This document shows, piece by piece, positions 1 to 8,367 of a stretch of 64,000 nucleotides of DNA. The translations under genes and the position numbers were made by a program. Numbering within the stretch: position 1 is the stretch's first letter; each line of letters begins with the position of its first letter. The notes below the pieces were generated by a model. That model did not search any database and was not told where the DNA came from. It saw only the letters and a list, made by a program, of their open reading frames with translations. This DNA is from Alcaligenes pakistanensis (GTDB lineage: Bacteria > Pseudomonadota > Gammaproteobacteria > Burkholderiales > Burkholderiaceae_B): NCBI RefSeq assembly GCF_014652815.1, contig NZ_BMZN01000003.1:637429-701428 (forward strand), read 5' to 3'.

Positions 1-478
1 CTTCATCCGTGGCTACAACGCAGTCAGCCATATAGCCATTCTTTGCAGCCAGCTCGACCACCTTGTCCATCACCACTTTGGGGTAGCCAGAGCAAGAACC
101 CACTTTTACCCCTGTACTTTTCAGAGTGGAGATCACCTCCAGCGCCCCCGGGATTAAGGCTGAATGCTCGGCGATTTTTTCAATCTGCAAGGGCATGAAG
201 CGCTCATAAATCGCGGTGACGTCCTCATCGCTGGGGGTACGACCGAACTTGGCTTTGTAGCGTTCGGCAATCTCGGGCACATTGCACAAGGTGCGAATAT
301 GGTCCCACTTGCCCATACCCATCGGGCCACGTGCTTCTTCCAGGGACACCTGCATACCAAACTCGGCAAAGGCCTCGACAAAAATCTGAGTAGGTGCAAA
401 AGAACCAAAATCAACGACCGTGCCTGCCCAGTCAAAAATCACGGCCTGTACTTGTTGAGGTTGTTGATACGTCATCAT
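1..478 (-). CDS. phnX: Phosphonoacetaldehyde hydrolase (phosphonatase), C-terminus cut by window edge
   Basis: HAD-superfamily enzyme that cleaves the C-P bond of phosphonoacetaldehyde to acetaldehyde and phosphate, the second step of 2-aminoethylphosphonate breakdown. The first 159 residues are visible and the rest lies left of the window. Residues 16-20 read DWAGT, where Asp16 is the expected HAD nucleophile. Lys57 in the PMGMGK stretch matches the cap-domain lysine that forms the Schiff base with the substrate, and GSCSGYPK is the later HAD motif region. I place the start at the first of two tandem ATG codons, behind a GGAG ribosome site about 5 bases upstream. It lies 33 bp behind the LysR gene on the same strand, so it is probably the last visible gene of a phosphonate operon. 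The transaminase phnW is not in the window and may lie further left. Confidence 0.93.
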   Translation of the reverse strand, partial: MMTYQQPQQVQAVIFDWAGTVVDFGSFAPTQIFVEAFAEFGMQVSLEEARGPMGMGKWDHIRTLCNVPEIAERYKAKFGRTPSDEDVTAIYERFMPLQIEKIAEHSALIPGALEVISTLKSTGVKVGSCSGYPKVVMDKVVELAAKNGYMADCVVATDE

Positions 479-511
479 CGTTCTCCAAACGCGAAATGCT
501 AGTTACAAGAG

Positions 512-1381
512 CTAATGGGTGGATTCCAGATCCATGAACAAATCGTTAATAAGTGGTCGGTCTTTCCGTAACTCCAGGCAGCACAGGTAGTAGTCGATAA
601 AAAAAGGATGGTGCTCAAAGGTAATCAGCCGCGTACCTGGAATATCCACGTACTCTGGGGCCGATACAAAACCGATTCCCATCCCTTTGCGGATGGCGTG
701 CACAATCGCCTCGCGACTGTTTAGCTCCATCACACAATTCATACTGATCTGATGCTGCTCGCAGCCCTCCTCCATAATCTGACGGGTGCGTGAACCCTTT
801 TCCCTAAGCACAACGGGCTCGTCCCTGAGTTGCTCCACCGACACCCGGCTTTGGGCACACCAGGCGTGCTGTTCGGGGACCACAGCGACCACTGGGTAAC
901 GCTGGTAAAGCTGCGTGTGCAAGCTGGGATCTGATTTGGGATGAGCCAGCAAGGCCACATCCACCTCAAAGTCATAGAGTTTTTCCAACACCTCGGATGC
1001 GGAGGAAAAATAGGTCTTTAACTCAAGGTCCGGATTGTTCTGCCCCAACTTAAAAACCAGATCCATCGCAATGGGCGGGGACACCCCCCCGATACGTAGC
1101 AAGCCTGATTTACGCTGCTTAAAACTCTCCAGCAGGTGAACGGCCTCTTCTTCCAGATCAAACAAGGGCTTGGTAATTTCATAGAGCCGCTTGCCCGCTG
1201 AGCTGAGTTCAAGCTGGCTGCCCGAGCGGTAAAACAGTTCCACATCAAAGCGCTGCTCCAAAGCCCGGACCTGTTCGCTGACGGTAGGCTGTCCAATGCT
1301 GAGATACCGTGCCGCCGAGGTGAACCCGCCGGTGAAAGCCACGGCATAAAAAGATCTCAACCATTTGTGATAGTGGTGCAT
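512..1381 (-). CDS. LysR-family regulator of the phosphonate operon
   Basis: A 289-residue LysR-type transcription factor. Residues about 8-65 form the winged helix-turn-helix (FTSAARYLSIGQPTVSEQV) and residues about 90-285 form the periplasmic-binding-protein-like effector domain. Its position between a transporter gene and phnX, all on one strand with an 18 bp gap upstream, fits the LysR subfamily associated with 2-aminoethylphosphonate catabolism. That identification uses family knowledge plus context, not a profile search. The likely inducer is 2-aminoethylphosphonate or phosphonoacetaldehyde (inference). Unlike most LysR genes it is inside the operon it probably controls rather than divergent from it. 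The ATG has only a weak ribosome site (GGGCTG), so translation may be coupled to the upstream gene. Confidence 0.85.
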   Translation of the reverse strand: MHHYHKWLRSFYAVAFTGGFTSAARYLSIGQPTVSEQVRALEQRFDVELFYRSGSQLELSSAGKRLYEITKPLFDLEEEAVHLLESFKQRKSGLLRIGGVSPPIAMDLVFKLGQNNPDLELKTYFSSASEVLEKLYDFEVDVALLAHPKSDPSLHTQLYQRYPVVAVVPEQHAWCAQSRVSVEQLRDEPVVLREKGSRTRQIMEEGCEQHQISMNCVMELNSREAIVHAIRKGMGIGFVSAPEYVDIPGTRLITFEHHPFFIDYYLCCLELRKDRPLINDLFMDLESTH

Positions 1382-1399
1382 GGACAGCCCTTGTTTGAA

Positions 1400-2695
1400 T
1401 TAACGACGGATGAATAGTGCCACCAGCGCGCTACATGAACATGCAATCAACACGACTACAAAGATCAAGGAGGTATCGCCAGTCGAATCCAGCACACTAC
1501 CAATCATTGGTTCGGCCAAGCCAGCAAACAAGTAAGAGGAAAAGTTCATCACGCCGGTTGCCGTGCCCGAACGCTTGGCACCGACCAGATCCGGACATAG
1601 AGCCCAAAAGCTAGTCGCCGGGCCATACACAAAGAAACCGCATAAGAACAAGGCCAGCAGTCCTAGCGAGCTGGTGACTGGCAAGGTCCACATCCACAGG
1701 CTGGTCAGTGCCCCCAGACCCGTATAAAGCATGATGGCCTGGTAGCGCTTGGAGCCAAACAAACGGTCTGATATCCAGCCATTGCTCAAGGCCCCGACCG
1801 CCATACCGATAGGCAGTGCAATCGTGATCCATTTGGGATCAATCATGCCGTCGCCCGACTTCCAGTCCACGCCCAGAAAGTGCACTGGCACCCAAACAAT
1901 CAAGCCATAACGGGCCGCATTCTGAAAACCCAAGGACAAGGCGGCAATCAACAGACGCTTGTTTTTCAGGACTGCCTTATAGCGTTGCCAGGAGGTTTCT
2001 GTCTCCCCTTCCAGCGCCTTGGTAGCATCATCGGAATTGGCGACTCCTGTATCGGCTAGAGGCTCAAAACCCATATCCTCGGGCCGCTCGCGGGCCACCA
2101 GATAAAACACAATCCCACCGACCAGCATCAGCAAGACGGGTAGCCTGAAAATCCACCGCCAATCCAAGTGCAGGACATCAATCACCACAATGGACGTCGC
2201 ATAGGACAAGACAGAGGCGCAACCAGCAGCAAACACATATAAGCCATAGGCTCTACCGCGTTCGGACACGCCCCACCAGTTGGAGATCAAACGACTGCCG
2301 GGAGCCCAGCCCAGAGCCTGAAAATAGCCATTGGCTCCCCAGGGAATCAACAAGCTGAAAAAACCCGTCGCAAAACTAGCAATCCAGTTGGCACCGCAGG
2401 ACAGCACCGCCCCCGCTGTCATAATGCGACGGCCACCATACTTGTCAGCCAGATTGCCATTGATGGCCTGCCCCACGGCATAGGCCCATAACAAAGCAGC
2501 CGATACCCAACCCAGTGCCGCACTGGAGAACCCAAACTCCTCTTTCAGCCCCGGAATGGCAAAGCCGAAAGTCTGTCGTCCTGTGTAGAAAAACAAATAA
2601 CAAAACATCGCCGCCAGGAGCATGCGCCACTGCGCTTTCCGAAACGATGAACCAGGCGCCTGGGCCAGCCCCGGCAGGCTTGTTGCTTGAGTCAT
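1400..2695 (-). CDS. MFS transporter of organophosphate:phosphate antiporter type, probable phosphonate uptake
   Basis: A 431-residue inner-membrane permease with about 12 hydrophobic segments. The N-terminal stretch CYLFFYTGRQTFGFAIPG and the loop following TM2 (NGNLADKYGGRR) resemble the GlpT/UhpT/UhpC family, whose members carry phosphorylated organic anions, often in exchange for phosphate. Context with phnX and a phosphonoacetaldehyde-type dehydrogenase makes 2-aminoethylphosphonate or a related phosphonate the likely substrate; this is inference. The start ATG follows AAAGGAG. It is separated from the upstream dehydrogenase by 138 bp containing a hairpin, and from the downstream LysR gene by only 18 bp. 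It could alternatively carry sugar phosphates. Confidence 0.85.
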   Translation of the reverse strand: MTQATSLPGLAQAPGSSFRKAQWRMLLAAMFCYLFFYTGRQTFGFAIPGLKEEFGFSSAALGWVSAALLWAYAVGQAINGNLADKYGGRRIMTAGAVLSCGANWIASFATGFFSLLIPWGANGYFQALGWAPGSRLISNWWGVSERGRAYGLYVFAAGCASVLSYATSIVVIDVLHLDWRWIFRLPVLLMLVGGIVFYLVARERPEDMGFEPLADTGVANSDDATKALEGETETSWQRYKAVLKNKRLLIAALSLGFQNAARYGLIVWVPVHFLGVDWKSGDGMIDPKWITIALPIGMAVGALSNGWISDRLFGSKRYQAIMLYTGLGALTSLWMWTLPVTSSLGLLALFLCGFFVYGPATSFWALCPDLVGAKRSGTATGVMNFSSYLFAGLAEPMIGSVLDSTGDTSLIFVVVLIACSCSALVALFIRR

Positions 2696-2762
2696 AACCA
2701 GCTCCTTTCATCCCGCTTGAACTGGCGAGCCAGAGCCTGGGGATGCTATTTTTTTGCTGTTT

Positions 2763-2795
2763 CAAAAAGGTGGAGATATCCGCGCTACCTTTTTG
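2763..2795 (-). terminator. Hairpin between dehydrogenase and transporter genes (attenuator or internal terminator)
   Basis: Perfect 9-bp arms CAAAAAGGT and ACCTTTTTG enclose a 15-base loop. On the minus strand the hairpin ends in a short U run (CCUUUUUGAAAC). It lies in the 138-bp gap downstream of the iron-containing dehydrogenase and upstream of the MFS gene, so it could partly terminate or protect the dehydrogenase mRNA. Function is inferred only from structure. Confidence 0.45.
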
Positions 2796-2833
2796 CTTTT
2801 TTGTCTCTTGTTTCTTGTTTTTTTCGATACAAA

Positions 2834-3916
2834 TCACGCCGCGATGAAGTTCTTCCCGCGTGCACCTTGCATGGCATAGGCGATCATGGCGTCTTGCTCT
2901 TCAGCCTGAACGCCGTAATCTGCAAATTCGGTCTTGACCCCTACACTGAGCAGGAATAATCGCAACGTTTCTTGTGCCTGAAGGCGATCAGGGCCGAACA
3001 AGGTTTCAAAAACCTGATCACGCGCTGGATCACATCCCCAAGCCAGCCCCAGCACATACGGCAAGGTAAACGAGCAGGCAATGCCATGTGGCAAGCCGTG
3101 ACGCAAGGTCATTTCGTAGGAAATGGAATGGGCCAGCGCGGTTTTGGTATTGGAAAAAGCCATCCCCGCTTTCAAGGCGGCCAAGGCCATTTTGGAACGC
3201 AGTGTGATATTGCCCAGGTCTTTTTGCAACAGCGGCAAATAGGTCAAGATGTCCTTGACCGCTGATATCGCAAACGTATCCGAAATCGGATTGGCATTGA
3301 CGTTCCAGATGGACTCCAAGGCATGGGACAGCGCATCCAGCCCCGTCGAAACTGTCACTTTCTCCGGCACGGTCAACATCAACTCCGGGTCGATAATCGC
3401 GACGGCTGGCCAAGTTTGTTCCAGATGCAGAGAGTATTTTTTCTGAGCCTGCTGATCCCAGATAGTCGCCCACGGCGTGACTTCACTACCTGTACCTGCC
3501 GTCGTCGGCACAGCAATCAAAGACTTGGTAGTGGCAGGGGTAAATGCCTTGCCGGTAAACAATAAATCCAGCAGTTCCTGAAAGGTCCCGGTCTGGGTAC
3601 CTACGATCAAGGCCTTGGCTGTATCAATCGCGCTGCCACCGCCCACGGCCAGTACGATGTCACTGTCTCTGGCCTGCTGCCAGAAGGTCTCGTACACGGC
3701 CTTTAAATAACTGACATCGGGATTGGGCTGCACATCCTCCACAATGTGAATCAGGCTATCTCCCAACAGACTTTGGATATGGGCAACCAAGCCCAGTCCC
3801 CGCGCTTCCGGGAAAGTCACCAGCGTCACTTTTTTATTGGCTGCCAATCCGGATATTTCTTTCAGGCTTCCCGGACCGACATAAGTCCGGACCGGATTTG
3901 AAAACTGCGTTGTCAT
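2834..3916 (-). CDS. Iron-containing alcohol dehydrogenase, phosphonate-associated (phosphonoacetaldehyde reductase-like)
   Basis: A 360-residue group III (iron-dependent) alcohol dehydrogenase. The NAD(P)-binding GGGSAID motif is followed by the family region VPTTAGTGSEVTPWATI, and metal-ligand regions appear as DALSHALES and HGLPHGIAC. Overall character matches the subfamily found beside phosphonate genes, members of which reduce phosphonoacetaldehyde to 2-hydroxyethylphosphonate or act on related aldehydes. The alternative is oxidation or reduction of acetaldehyde released by PhnX. An upstream in-frame ATG at 3931 exists, but AGGAGG lies between it and the ATG at 3916, so 3916 is the likely start. 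As the first gene of the minus-strand operon, its promoter must lie in 3917-4120, where I see no clear consensus. Confidence 0.87.
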   Translation of the reverse strand: MTTQFSNPVRTYVGPGSLKEISGLAANKKVTLVTFPEARGLGLVAHIQSLLGDSLIHIVEDVQPNPDVSYLKAVYETFWQQARDSDIVLAVGGGSAIDTAKALIVGTQTGTFQELLDLLFTGKAFTPATTKSLIAVPTTAGTGSEVTPWATIWDQQAQKKYSLHLEQTWPAVAIIDPELMLTVPEKVTVSTGLDALSHALESIWNVNANPISDTFAISAVKDILTYLPLLQKDLGNITLRSKMALAALKAGMAFSNTKTALAHSISYEMTLRHGLPHGIACSFTLPYVLGLAWGCDPARDQVFETLFGPDRLQAQETLRLFLLSVGVKTEFADYGVQAEEQDAMIAYAMQGARGKNFIAA

Positions 3917-4125
3917 GGTTTGCCTCCTCATTATTGAAGTTCATCGTAGAGGGGCATAAGAGAGGGAACAAATCGATTAATCAGCACCGGCCATCGATAA
4001 AACCAATAGCGTCATACGCGTAGTGCACTGCCCACCCTGGGGTCATAAGAGCCAGAAAATCCAGCGACTTGAGGCTGCGCTTGTGTATTGGCAGACACAA
4101 TAGGAAAGGGATTCGTATATAAGAA

Positions 4126-4140
4126 TGAGAATTATTGCTA
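4126..4140. promoter_or_regulatory. Fur-box-like site upstream of the first fecI gene
   Basis: The sequence TGAGAATTATTGCTA fits the Fur 7-1-7 consensus TGATAATnATTATCA at about ten of fourteen positions, embedded in AT-rich DNA 41 bp upstream of the sigma-factor start. Iron-dependent repression of the ECF sigma gene is the expected arrangement for FecI-type systems. Confidence 0.6.
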
Positions 4141-4180
4141 ATATGAGCCCTTCCCTTTTCATACGCCTTGTCTCATTGTC

Positions 4181-4729
4181 ATGTCCCGCCCATCGCCATT
4201 CCTCAAAGGCTGGCTCGCTCACTACAGCGGGTTGATCGGGACATGGGCAAAAAGAAACTCCTTATCCTGCGACGCGGAGGATGCCGCCCAGGAATCGGCG
4301 TTGCAGTTTCTGAGCAAAGGCTCCGAAGCCGTTCTCAACCCCAAAGCTTATTTAATGCGTTCGGCACGTAACCGGCTGATCAATGAGGTCAAACGGCAAT
4401 CGCGGACTCATTGCGTATCGCTGGAAGAGCTGGCCGAAGAAGACCACCCCCTTTTAGCGGACCCTGAAGCCCATTTGCATGTCTGCGATCTGGCTCAGGC
4501 GCTGGAGGCCGCGCTGGCGCAACTGCCTTTGAAAAAACGCCAAGTCTTTATTTACCATCGGCTGGAAGGCTATACCCACGCGGAAATTGCCCAGAAAATG
4601 GGACTCGCTATCAATACGGTGGAGCGCTATGTGATTGATGCCACGCGCCACATCCGTACACAACTGCATAGCTTTTGCCCAGCGGATTCCGGACTCGTCG
4701 AGAAGGCTGGCAAGCCTATAATCCCATGA
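4181..4729 (+). CDS. ECF sigma factor, FecI type (module 1)
   Basis: A 182-residue extracytoplasmic-function sigma factor that would direct RNA polymerase to the adjacent TonB-receptor gene when the receptor signals ligand binding. Region 2 covers residues about 10-75 (DAEDAAQESALQFLSKG, then PKAYLMRSARNRLINEVKR). Region 4 covers about 105-160 with the helix-turn-helix GYTHAEIAQKMGLAINTVERYV. It is followed 34 bp later by fecR and preceded by a Fur-box-like site, the standard iron-starvation design. Length is typical of FecI proteins. The substrate that triggers it cannot be read from sequence. Confidence 0.92.
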   Translation: MSRPSPFLKGWLAHYSGLIGTWAKRNSLSCDAEDAAQESALQFLSKGSEAVLNPKAYLMRSARNRLINEVKRQSRTHCVSLEELAEEDHPLLADPEAHLHVCDLAQALEAALAQLPLKKRQVFIYHRLEGYTHAEIAQKMGLAINTVERYVIDATRHIRTQLHSFCPADSGLVEKAGKPIIP

Positions 4730-4763
4730 GATTATTTGGCGCCCCCTGTCGGACTTTGATCCT

Positions 4764-5759
4764 GTGAACGACCCGAACCTCCCCTCCACCGAACACAACC
4801 CTTGCGATGCAGCGTCGTACTGGCTCGCACGTGAAAAGTCGGGAAACATGGATGAGGCCGAGCGTCTTGAGCTACAAACCTGGTTGCAAGCCAGCCCGGA
4901 GCATCTGTTGGAATACAAGCGGGCCCTAGGTATCTGGAATGCGGTCAGCCTGGTATCCAGCGAACGTTTGCGCAAACTGGCCCAGGAACCGGCGGCCCCC
5001 AGCCCTGGCTTTCTACAGCGTCGGGGCCTGCTGATTGGTGCCGGTGCAGCTTGCACTGCCGCCATTAGTGGCGGGCTTGCCCTGTCCTGGTTTAATCAAG
5101 GCGAGTCGCTTTATGAGCAACAATTTGCCACCCGCCAAGGCGAACATACCCAAGTCTCTTTGCCCGATGGCTCCATCATTGAACTGAACACGGCCACGGC
5201 TTTGCACGTGCAGCTGTTTGAACATAGTCGTGTCGTCACCCTACGGGCTGGCGAGGCCTCTTTCACCGTCGCCAGCGATACCCAGCGCCCCTTCCTGGTG
5301 GATGCGGGTGACACCTCGGTACGCGTGACCGGGACTCGCTTTGGTGTGCGACGCGACGAGGCGCAAGTACGAGTGGTGGTGGATTCTGGTTCGGTACAAG
5401 TGAAACATGGGCCCTGGTGGAACCGCAGCACGGTTGCCCTGACCGCCAAACAAGGCGTCAGCGCCCAGACAGATACTGATTTAGTGATGATGGGTGACAG
5501 TGACGTCGCCTCTTTGATGGCCTGGACACAAGGCCGGCTGCTGTTTAGCGATACGCCGCTAAGCGAGGCGATCAGCGAGATCAACCGGTATGCGCCCAAG
5601 CCGGTACGCGCCAACCGCCAAGACTTAAGTGGCCTGCATATTGCCGGTGCGTTCAGCACGAATGACACCGCCGTATTTCTGGATTTACTACCCGATATTG
5701 TTCCCGTGACGGTCAGCTATTTGCGGGACGGCACGCCAGTGGTGTCTCGACGTAAATAG
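4764..5759 (+). CDS. FecR-family anti-sigma/signal transducer (module 1)
   Basis: A 331-residue single-span inner-membrane regulator that passes the signal from the outer-membrane receptor to the sigma factor. An N-terminal cytoplasmic DUF4880-type domain (about 15-58, with the WL pair in TWLQASPEHLLEYKRALGIW) is followed by a transmembrane segment (about 87-111). The periplasmic FecR domain has the hallmark DGSIIELNTAT and GTRFGVR motifs, and the C-terminal STN-like region contains the family pattern LSEAISEINRY. It starts with GTG, 34 bp after the sigma gene, and is cotranscribed with it. The following 175 bp separate it from the receptor, which therefore may have its own ECF-sigma promoter. 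Confidence 0.93.
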   Translation: MNDPNLPSTEHNPCDAASYWLAREKSGNMDEAERLELQTWLQASPEHLLEYKRALGIWNAVSLVSSERLRKLAQEPAAPSPGFLQRRGLLIGAGAACTAAISGGLALSWFNQGESLYEQQFATRQGEHTQVSLPDGSIIELNTATALHVQLFEHSRVVTLRAGEASFTVASDTQRPFLVDAGDTSVRVTGTRFGVRRDEAQVRVVVDSGSVQVKHGPWWNRSTVALTAKQGVSAQTDTDLVMMGDSDVASLMAWTQGRLLFSDTPLSEAISEINRYAPKPVRANRQDLSGLHIAGAFSTNDTAVFLDLLPDIVPVTVSYLRDGTPVVSRRK

Positions 5760-5775
5760 CATAAACCTCGCCAAA

Positions 5776-5790
5776 GAAACAATTTGTTTC
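5776..5790. promoter_or_regulatory. Palindrome in the fecR-receptor gap (module 1)
   Basis: GAAACAA and TTGTTTC form a perfect 7-bp inverted repeat around one base, 17 bp after the fecR stop and about 145 bp before the receptor start. It may be part of the receptor promoter region or a weak terminator. The function is unknown, and I see no other certain signal in this gap. Confidence 0.3.
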
Positions 5791-5934
5791 AAATTCGGCT
5801 CGGTTTTTTATCCGGTTTTGGTTCGGCTGCTTTGTCTTTATCCATAAGAGGCCGTTTTTTGTTCCCCTGTCCACGCTGCTGTCTGGGCTTGGGCGGTACA
5901 AAAACGCCAGCAACCCAACCGGAACCCTCGCTCA

Positions 5935-8367
5935 GTGAACCAGACCCGACCAGGCCGCAGCCGCGCTGCGTGCAGCAAGACTTTTTTTTCTTTCTCGATA
6001 AGCTGCCTAACTGCTGCTGTGCTCCTCGGTATGGGAGCGACGCCAGCCCACGCTCAAAGCGCAGCCATCTCCATCAGCATTCCCGCTCAGCCATTAAGTC
6101 AGGCACTGCTGGAGCTAGCCAACCGTTATTCGCTGGATCTGGCCTACTCCCCCGAGATCGTTAAAGGGCTCTACGCCCCGGCTCTTTCGGGCAGTTTGAC
6201 CGCCGATCAAGCGTTGGGCCAATTACTGGCCAATACCAATATTCGCTATCAGCGCCGTGGCAAGAGTGTGTCCTTGACCGCGTTGGCCCCCAATGCGGAT
6301 AGTCAGGTCCCACAACTGGCTCCCCTGACCGTTGTGGGCTCCAGCAATGGCCTGACACCCACTTACGCTGGCGGGCAAATTGCTACGGGTAGCCGGGTAG
6401 GCATGTTAGGCAATAAAGACTTCATGGAAACGCCGTTCAGCACCAAGGCGTATACCCGCGAAGCCATTGAAAGCACCCAGTCGGGCAATTTACTCAGGGT
6501 CATTTCCGACTCCGACCCCTCTGTCTCCACCACAGGCAGCGATTACGACTTGAGTAACTATGCCTCTGTGCATATCCGTGGTTTCAACACCGCCGGTCTG
6601 GAGGACCTGGGCATTAATGGTCTATACGGCTTGGCCTCTTACGGCAACCGCAGCCTGGGCGATTTTTCGGAACGGGTAGAGATTTTCAAAGGCCCTTCGG
6701 CTCTGCTTAACGGCATGATGCCCAGCGGCAGCGTTGCCGGAACGGTTAACACCGTCACCAAGCGTGCCTCTGACGAGGACCTGAACCGGGTGGGTATCGG
6801 TTATGAAAGTGACTCCATCTATTCAGGCAAAGTCGACTTTGGTCGCCGCTTTGGTGCCGACAATCAATGGGGGGTACGCATCAATGCCACCAAGCGCAAA
6901 GGCGAGACCGCCGTCAAAGACAAAAAACTGGATAACGAAGCCATAGGCTTGGGCCTGGACTATCGCAGCCCGAATTTACGCGTGGGCTTTGACTGGATTC
7001 ACAACGAAGAAAATACCGACGGTGTCTCCGCGCAGATCACCTCTAGGCTGGCGTCTGTCCCCGCTCCCCCTACGCACGACAAGCTGATCGCGGGCGAACC
7101 CTGGTCTGTCTACAACACCCGTGGCGACCTGTTCATGCTTAAGGGCGAGTACGACCTGAGCGATGACACTACCATCTGGGCCAGCGTAGGTCGTAACGAT
7201 CGCAAAATGACCGCTAACGTCATGAACTGGCGTCTGCTGAACACCGATGGCGACTTCGCACGTGACTCCGTCCTGGTGTGGAACTCCAAGTTCGAAAACA
7301 TTGCTGCTGATATTGGGGGGCAAACGAAATTTGTCACCGGGCCGATCAAGCATCAGTTGTCGTTCAATGCCAATGCCTCTGAAAGAACGGTGTATCAAGC
7401 CCGCGCGAACTACCTCGTCGCTGGTCTGCCCTCCGGTAATATCTACGACCCCACGTACGTCTCCAAGCCCAACGTCAACTATTCGCCTGACATCCCCAAG
7501 AGCAACGAGAACACACTACAAAGTCTGGGTGTAGCCGACACGCTGTCCATGCTGGATGACCGTTTGCAACTGACGGTCGGGGTGCGTCAACAGCGCGTAA
7601 AACAAAAAACGTTTGATCCAGTAACGGGTCAGGTCAACAGCGGTATGTACGACGAACGGGCCACCACGCCTGCCTTTGCCGCGCTGTTCAAGCTGACGGA
7701 TCAGGTTTCGATTTACGGTAATTACATCGAAGGCCTAAGCGCAGGAGCCCAGGCCCCCGCTACCGCTGCCAATGCCGGGGATATGTTTGCCCCTTATAAG
7801 TCCAAGCAAAAAGAGATCGGCCTGAAATTCGACGCTGGCAGTCTGGCCACCACTGTGGCCTTGTTTGAAATTACCCGCCCCAGCGCCATCACCAATGCAG
7901 ACAACGTCTACAGCTTTGATGGCGAACAACGCAATCGCGGTATTGAATGGGAAGTGTTTGGTGAACCCGTCAAAGGGCTGCGCCTGATTGGGGGTTTGAG
8001 CTGGAAACAAGCCAAGCTAACCCAGACTCAAGGCGGGTTGTATGACGGCTACGACGCACCCGAAGTGCCACGCTTTGAAGCCAAGCTGGGCGTCGCCTAT
8101 GACGTGCCGCAAATCAATGGTCTGACACTGACAGCCAACGCCATCCACACCGGCAAGCAGTATCTGGATCAAGCCAACAGCCAATCCATTCCTAGCTGGC
8201 GTCGTTACGACCTGGGCTTTGCCTACGCCACCAAAATTGCCTCTACCCCGGTCACGTTCCGTGGCACGGTCTACAACGTGGCCAACTCCCATTACTGGTA
8301 TGGCGCCTTGTGGCGTGGGGTGAGCCAGCCGCGCACCTTCAATCTGTCCGCCTCGTTTGAGTTCTGA
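5935..8367 (+). CDS. TonB-dependent siderophore-type receptor with STN signalling domain (module 1)
   Basis: An 810-residue outer-membrane receptor that imports a ferric chelate or similar ligand using TonB energy and signals to the FecR/FecI pair. A long signal peptide ends near AHA-QS (about residue 41). The STN domain follows (about 45-112, IPAQPLSQALLELANRYSLDLAYSPE), then the plug (about 140-275, with VHIRGFNTAG and ERVEIFKGPSALLNGMMPSG), and a beta-barrel ending in SASFEF with the terminal aromatic residue typical of barrel insertion. The presence of STN marks it as a transducer. It starts at GTG with a poor ribosome site, so an alternative start is possible. Its stop overlaps the next gene's ATG. 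Ligand unknown. Confidence 0.93.
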   Translation: MNQTRPGRSRAACSKTFFSFSISCLTAAVLLGMGATPAHAQSAAISISIPAQPLSQALLELANRYSLDLAYSPEIVKGLYAPALSGSLTADQALGQLLANTNIRYQRRGKSVSLTALAPNADSQVPQLAPLTVVGSSNGLTPTYAGGQIATGSRVGMLGNKDFMETPFSTKAYTREAIESTQSGNLLRVISDSDPSVSTTGSDYDLSNYASVHIRGFNTAGLEDLGINGLYGLASYGNRSLGDFSERVEIFKGPSALLNGMMPSGSVAGTVNTVTKRASDEDLNRVGIGYESDSIYSGKVDFGRRFGADNQWGVRINATKRKGETAVKDKKLDNEAIGLGLDYRSPNLRVGFDWIHNEENTDGVSAQITSRLASVPAPPTHDKLIAGEPWSVYNTRGDLFMLKGEYDLSDDTTIWASVGRNDRKMTANVMNWRLLNTDGDFARDSVLVWNSKFENIAADIGGQTKFVTGPIKHQLSFNANASERTVYQARANYLVAGLPSGNIYDPTYVSKPNVNYSPDIPKSNENTLQSLGVADTLSMLDDRLQLTVGVRQQRVKQKTFDPVTGQVNSGMYDERATTPAFAALFKLTDQVSIYGNYIEGLSAGAQAPATAANAGDMFAPYKSKQKEIGLKFDAGSLATTVALFEITRPSAITNADNVYSFDGEQRNRGIEWEVFGEPVKGLRLIGGLSWKQAKLTQTQGGLYDGYDAPEVPRFEAKLGVAYDVPQINGLTLTANAIHTGKQYLDQANSQSIPSWRRYDLGFAYATKIASTPVTFRGTVYNVANSHYWYGALWRGVSQPRTFNLSASFEF

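Noticed and set aside
2445-2837. Minus-strand frame spanning the dehydrogenase-transporter gap
   Set aside because: It overlaps the transporter start in another frame and covers the hairpin. The low-complexity Lys/Gln head looks non-coding.
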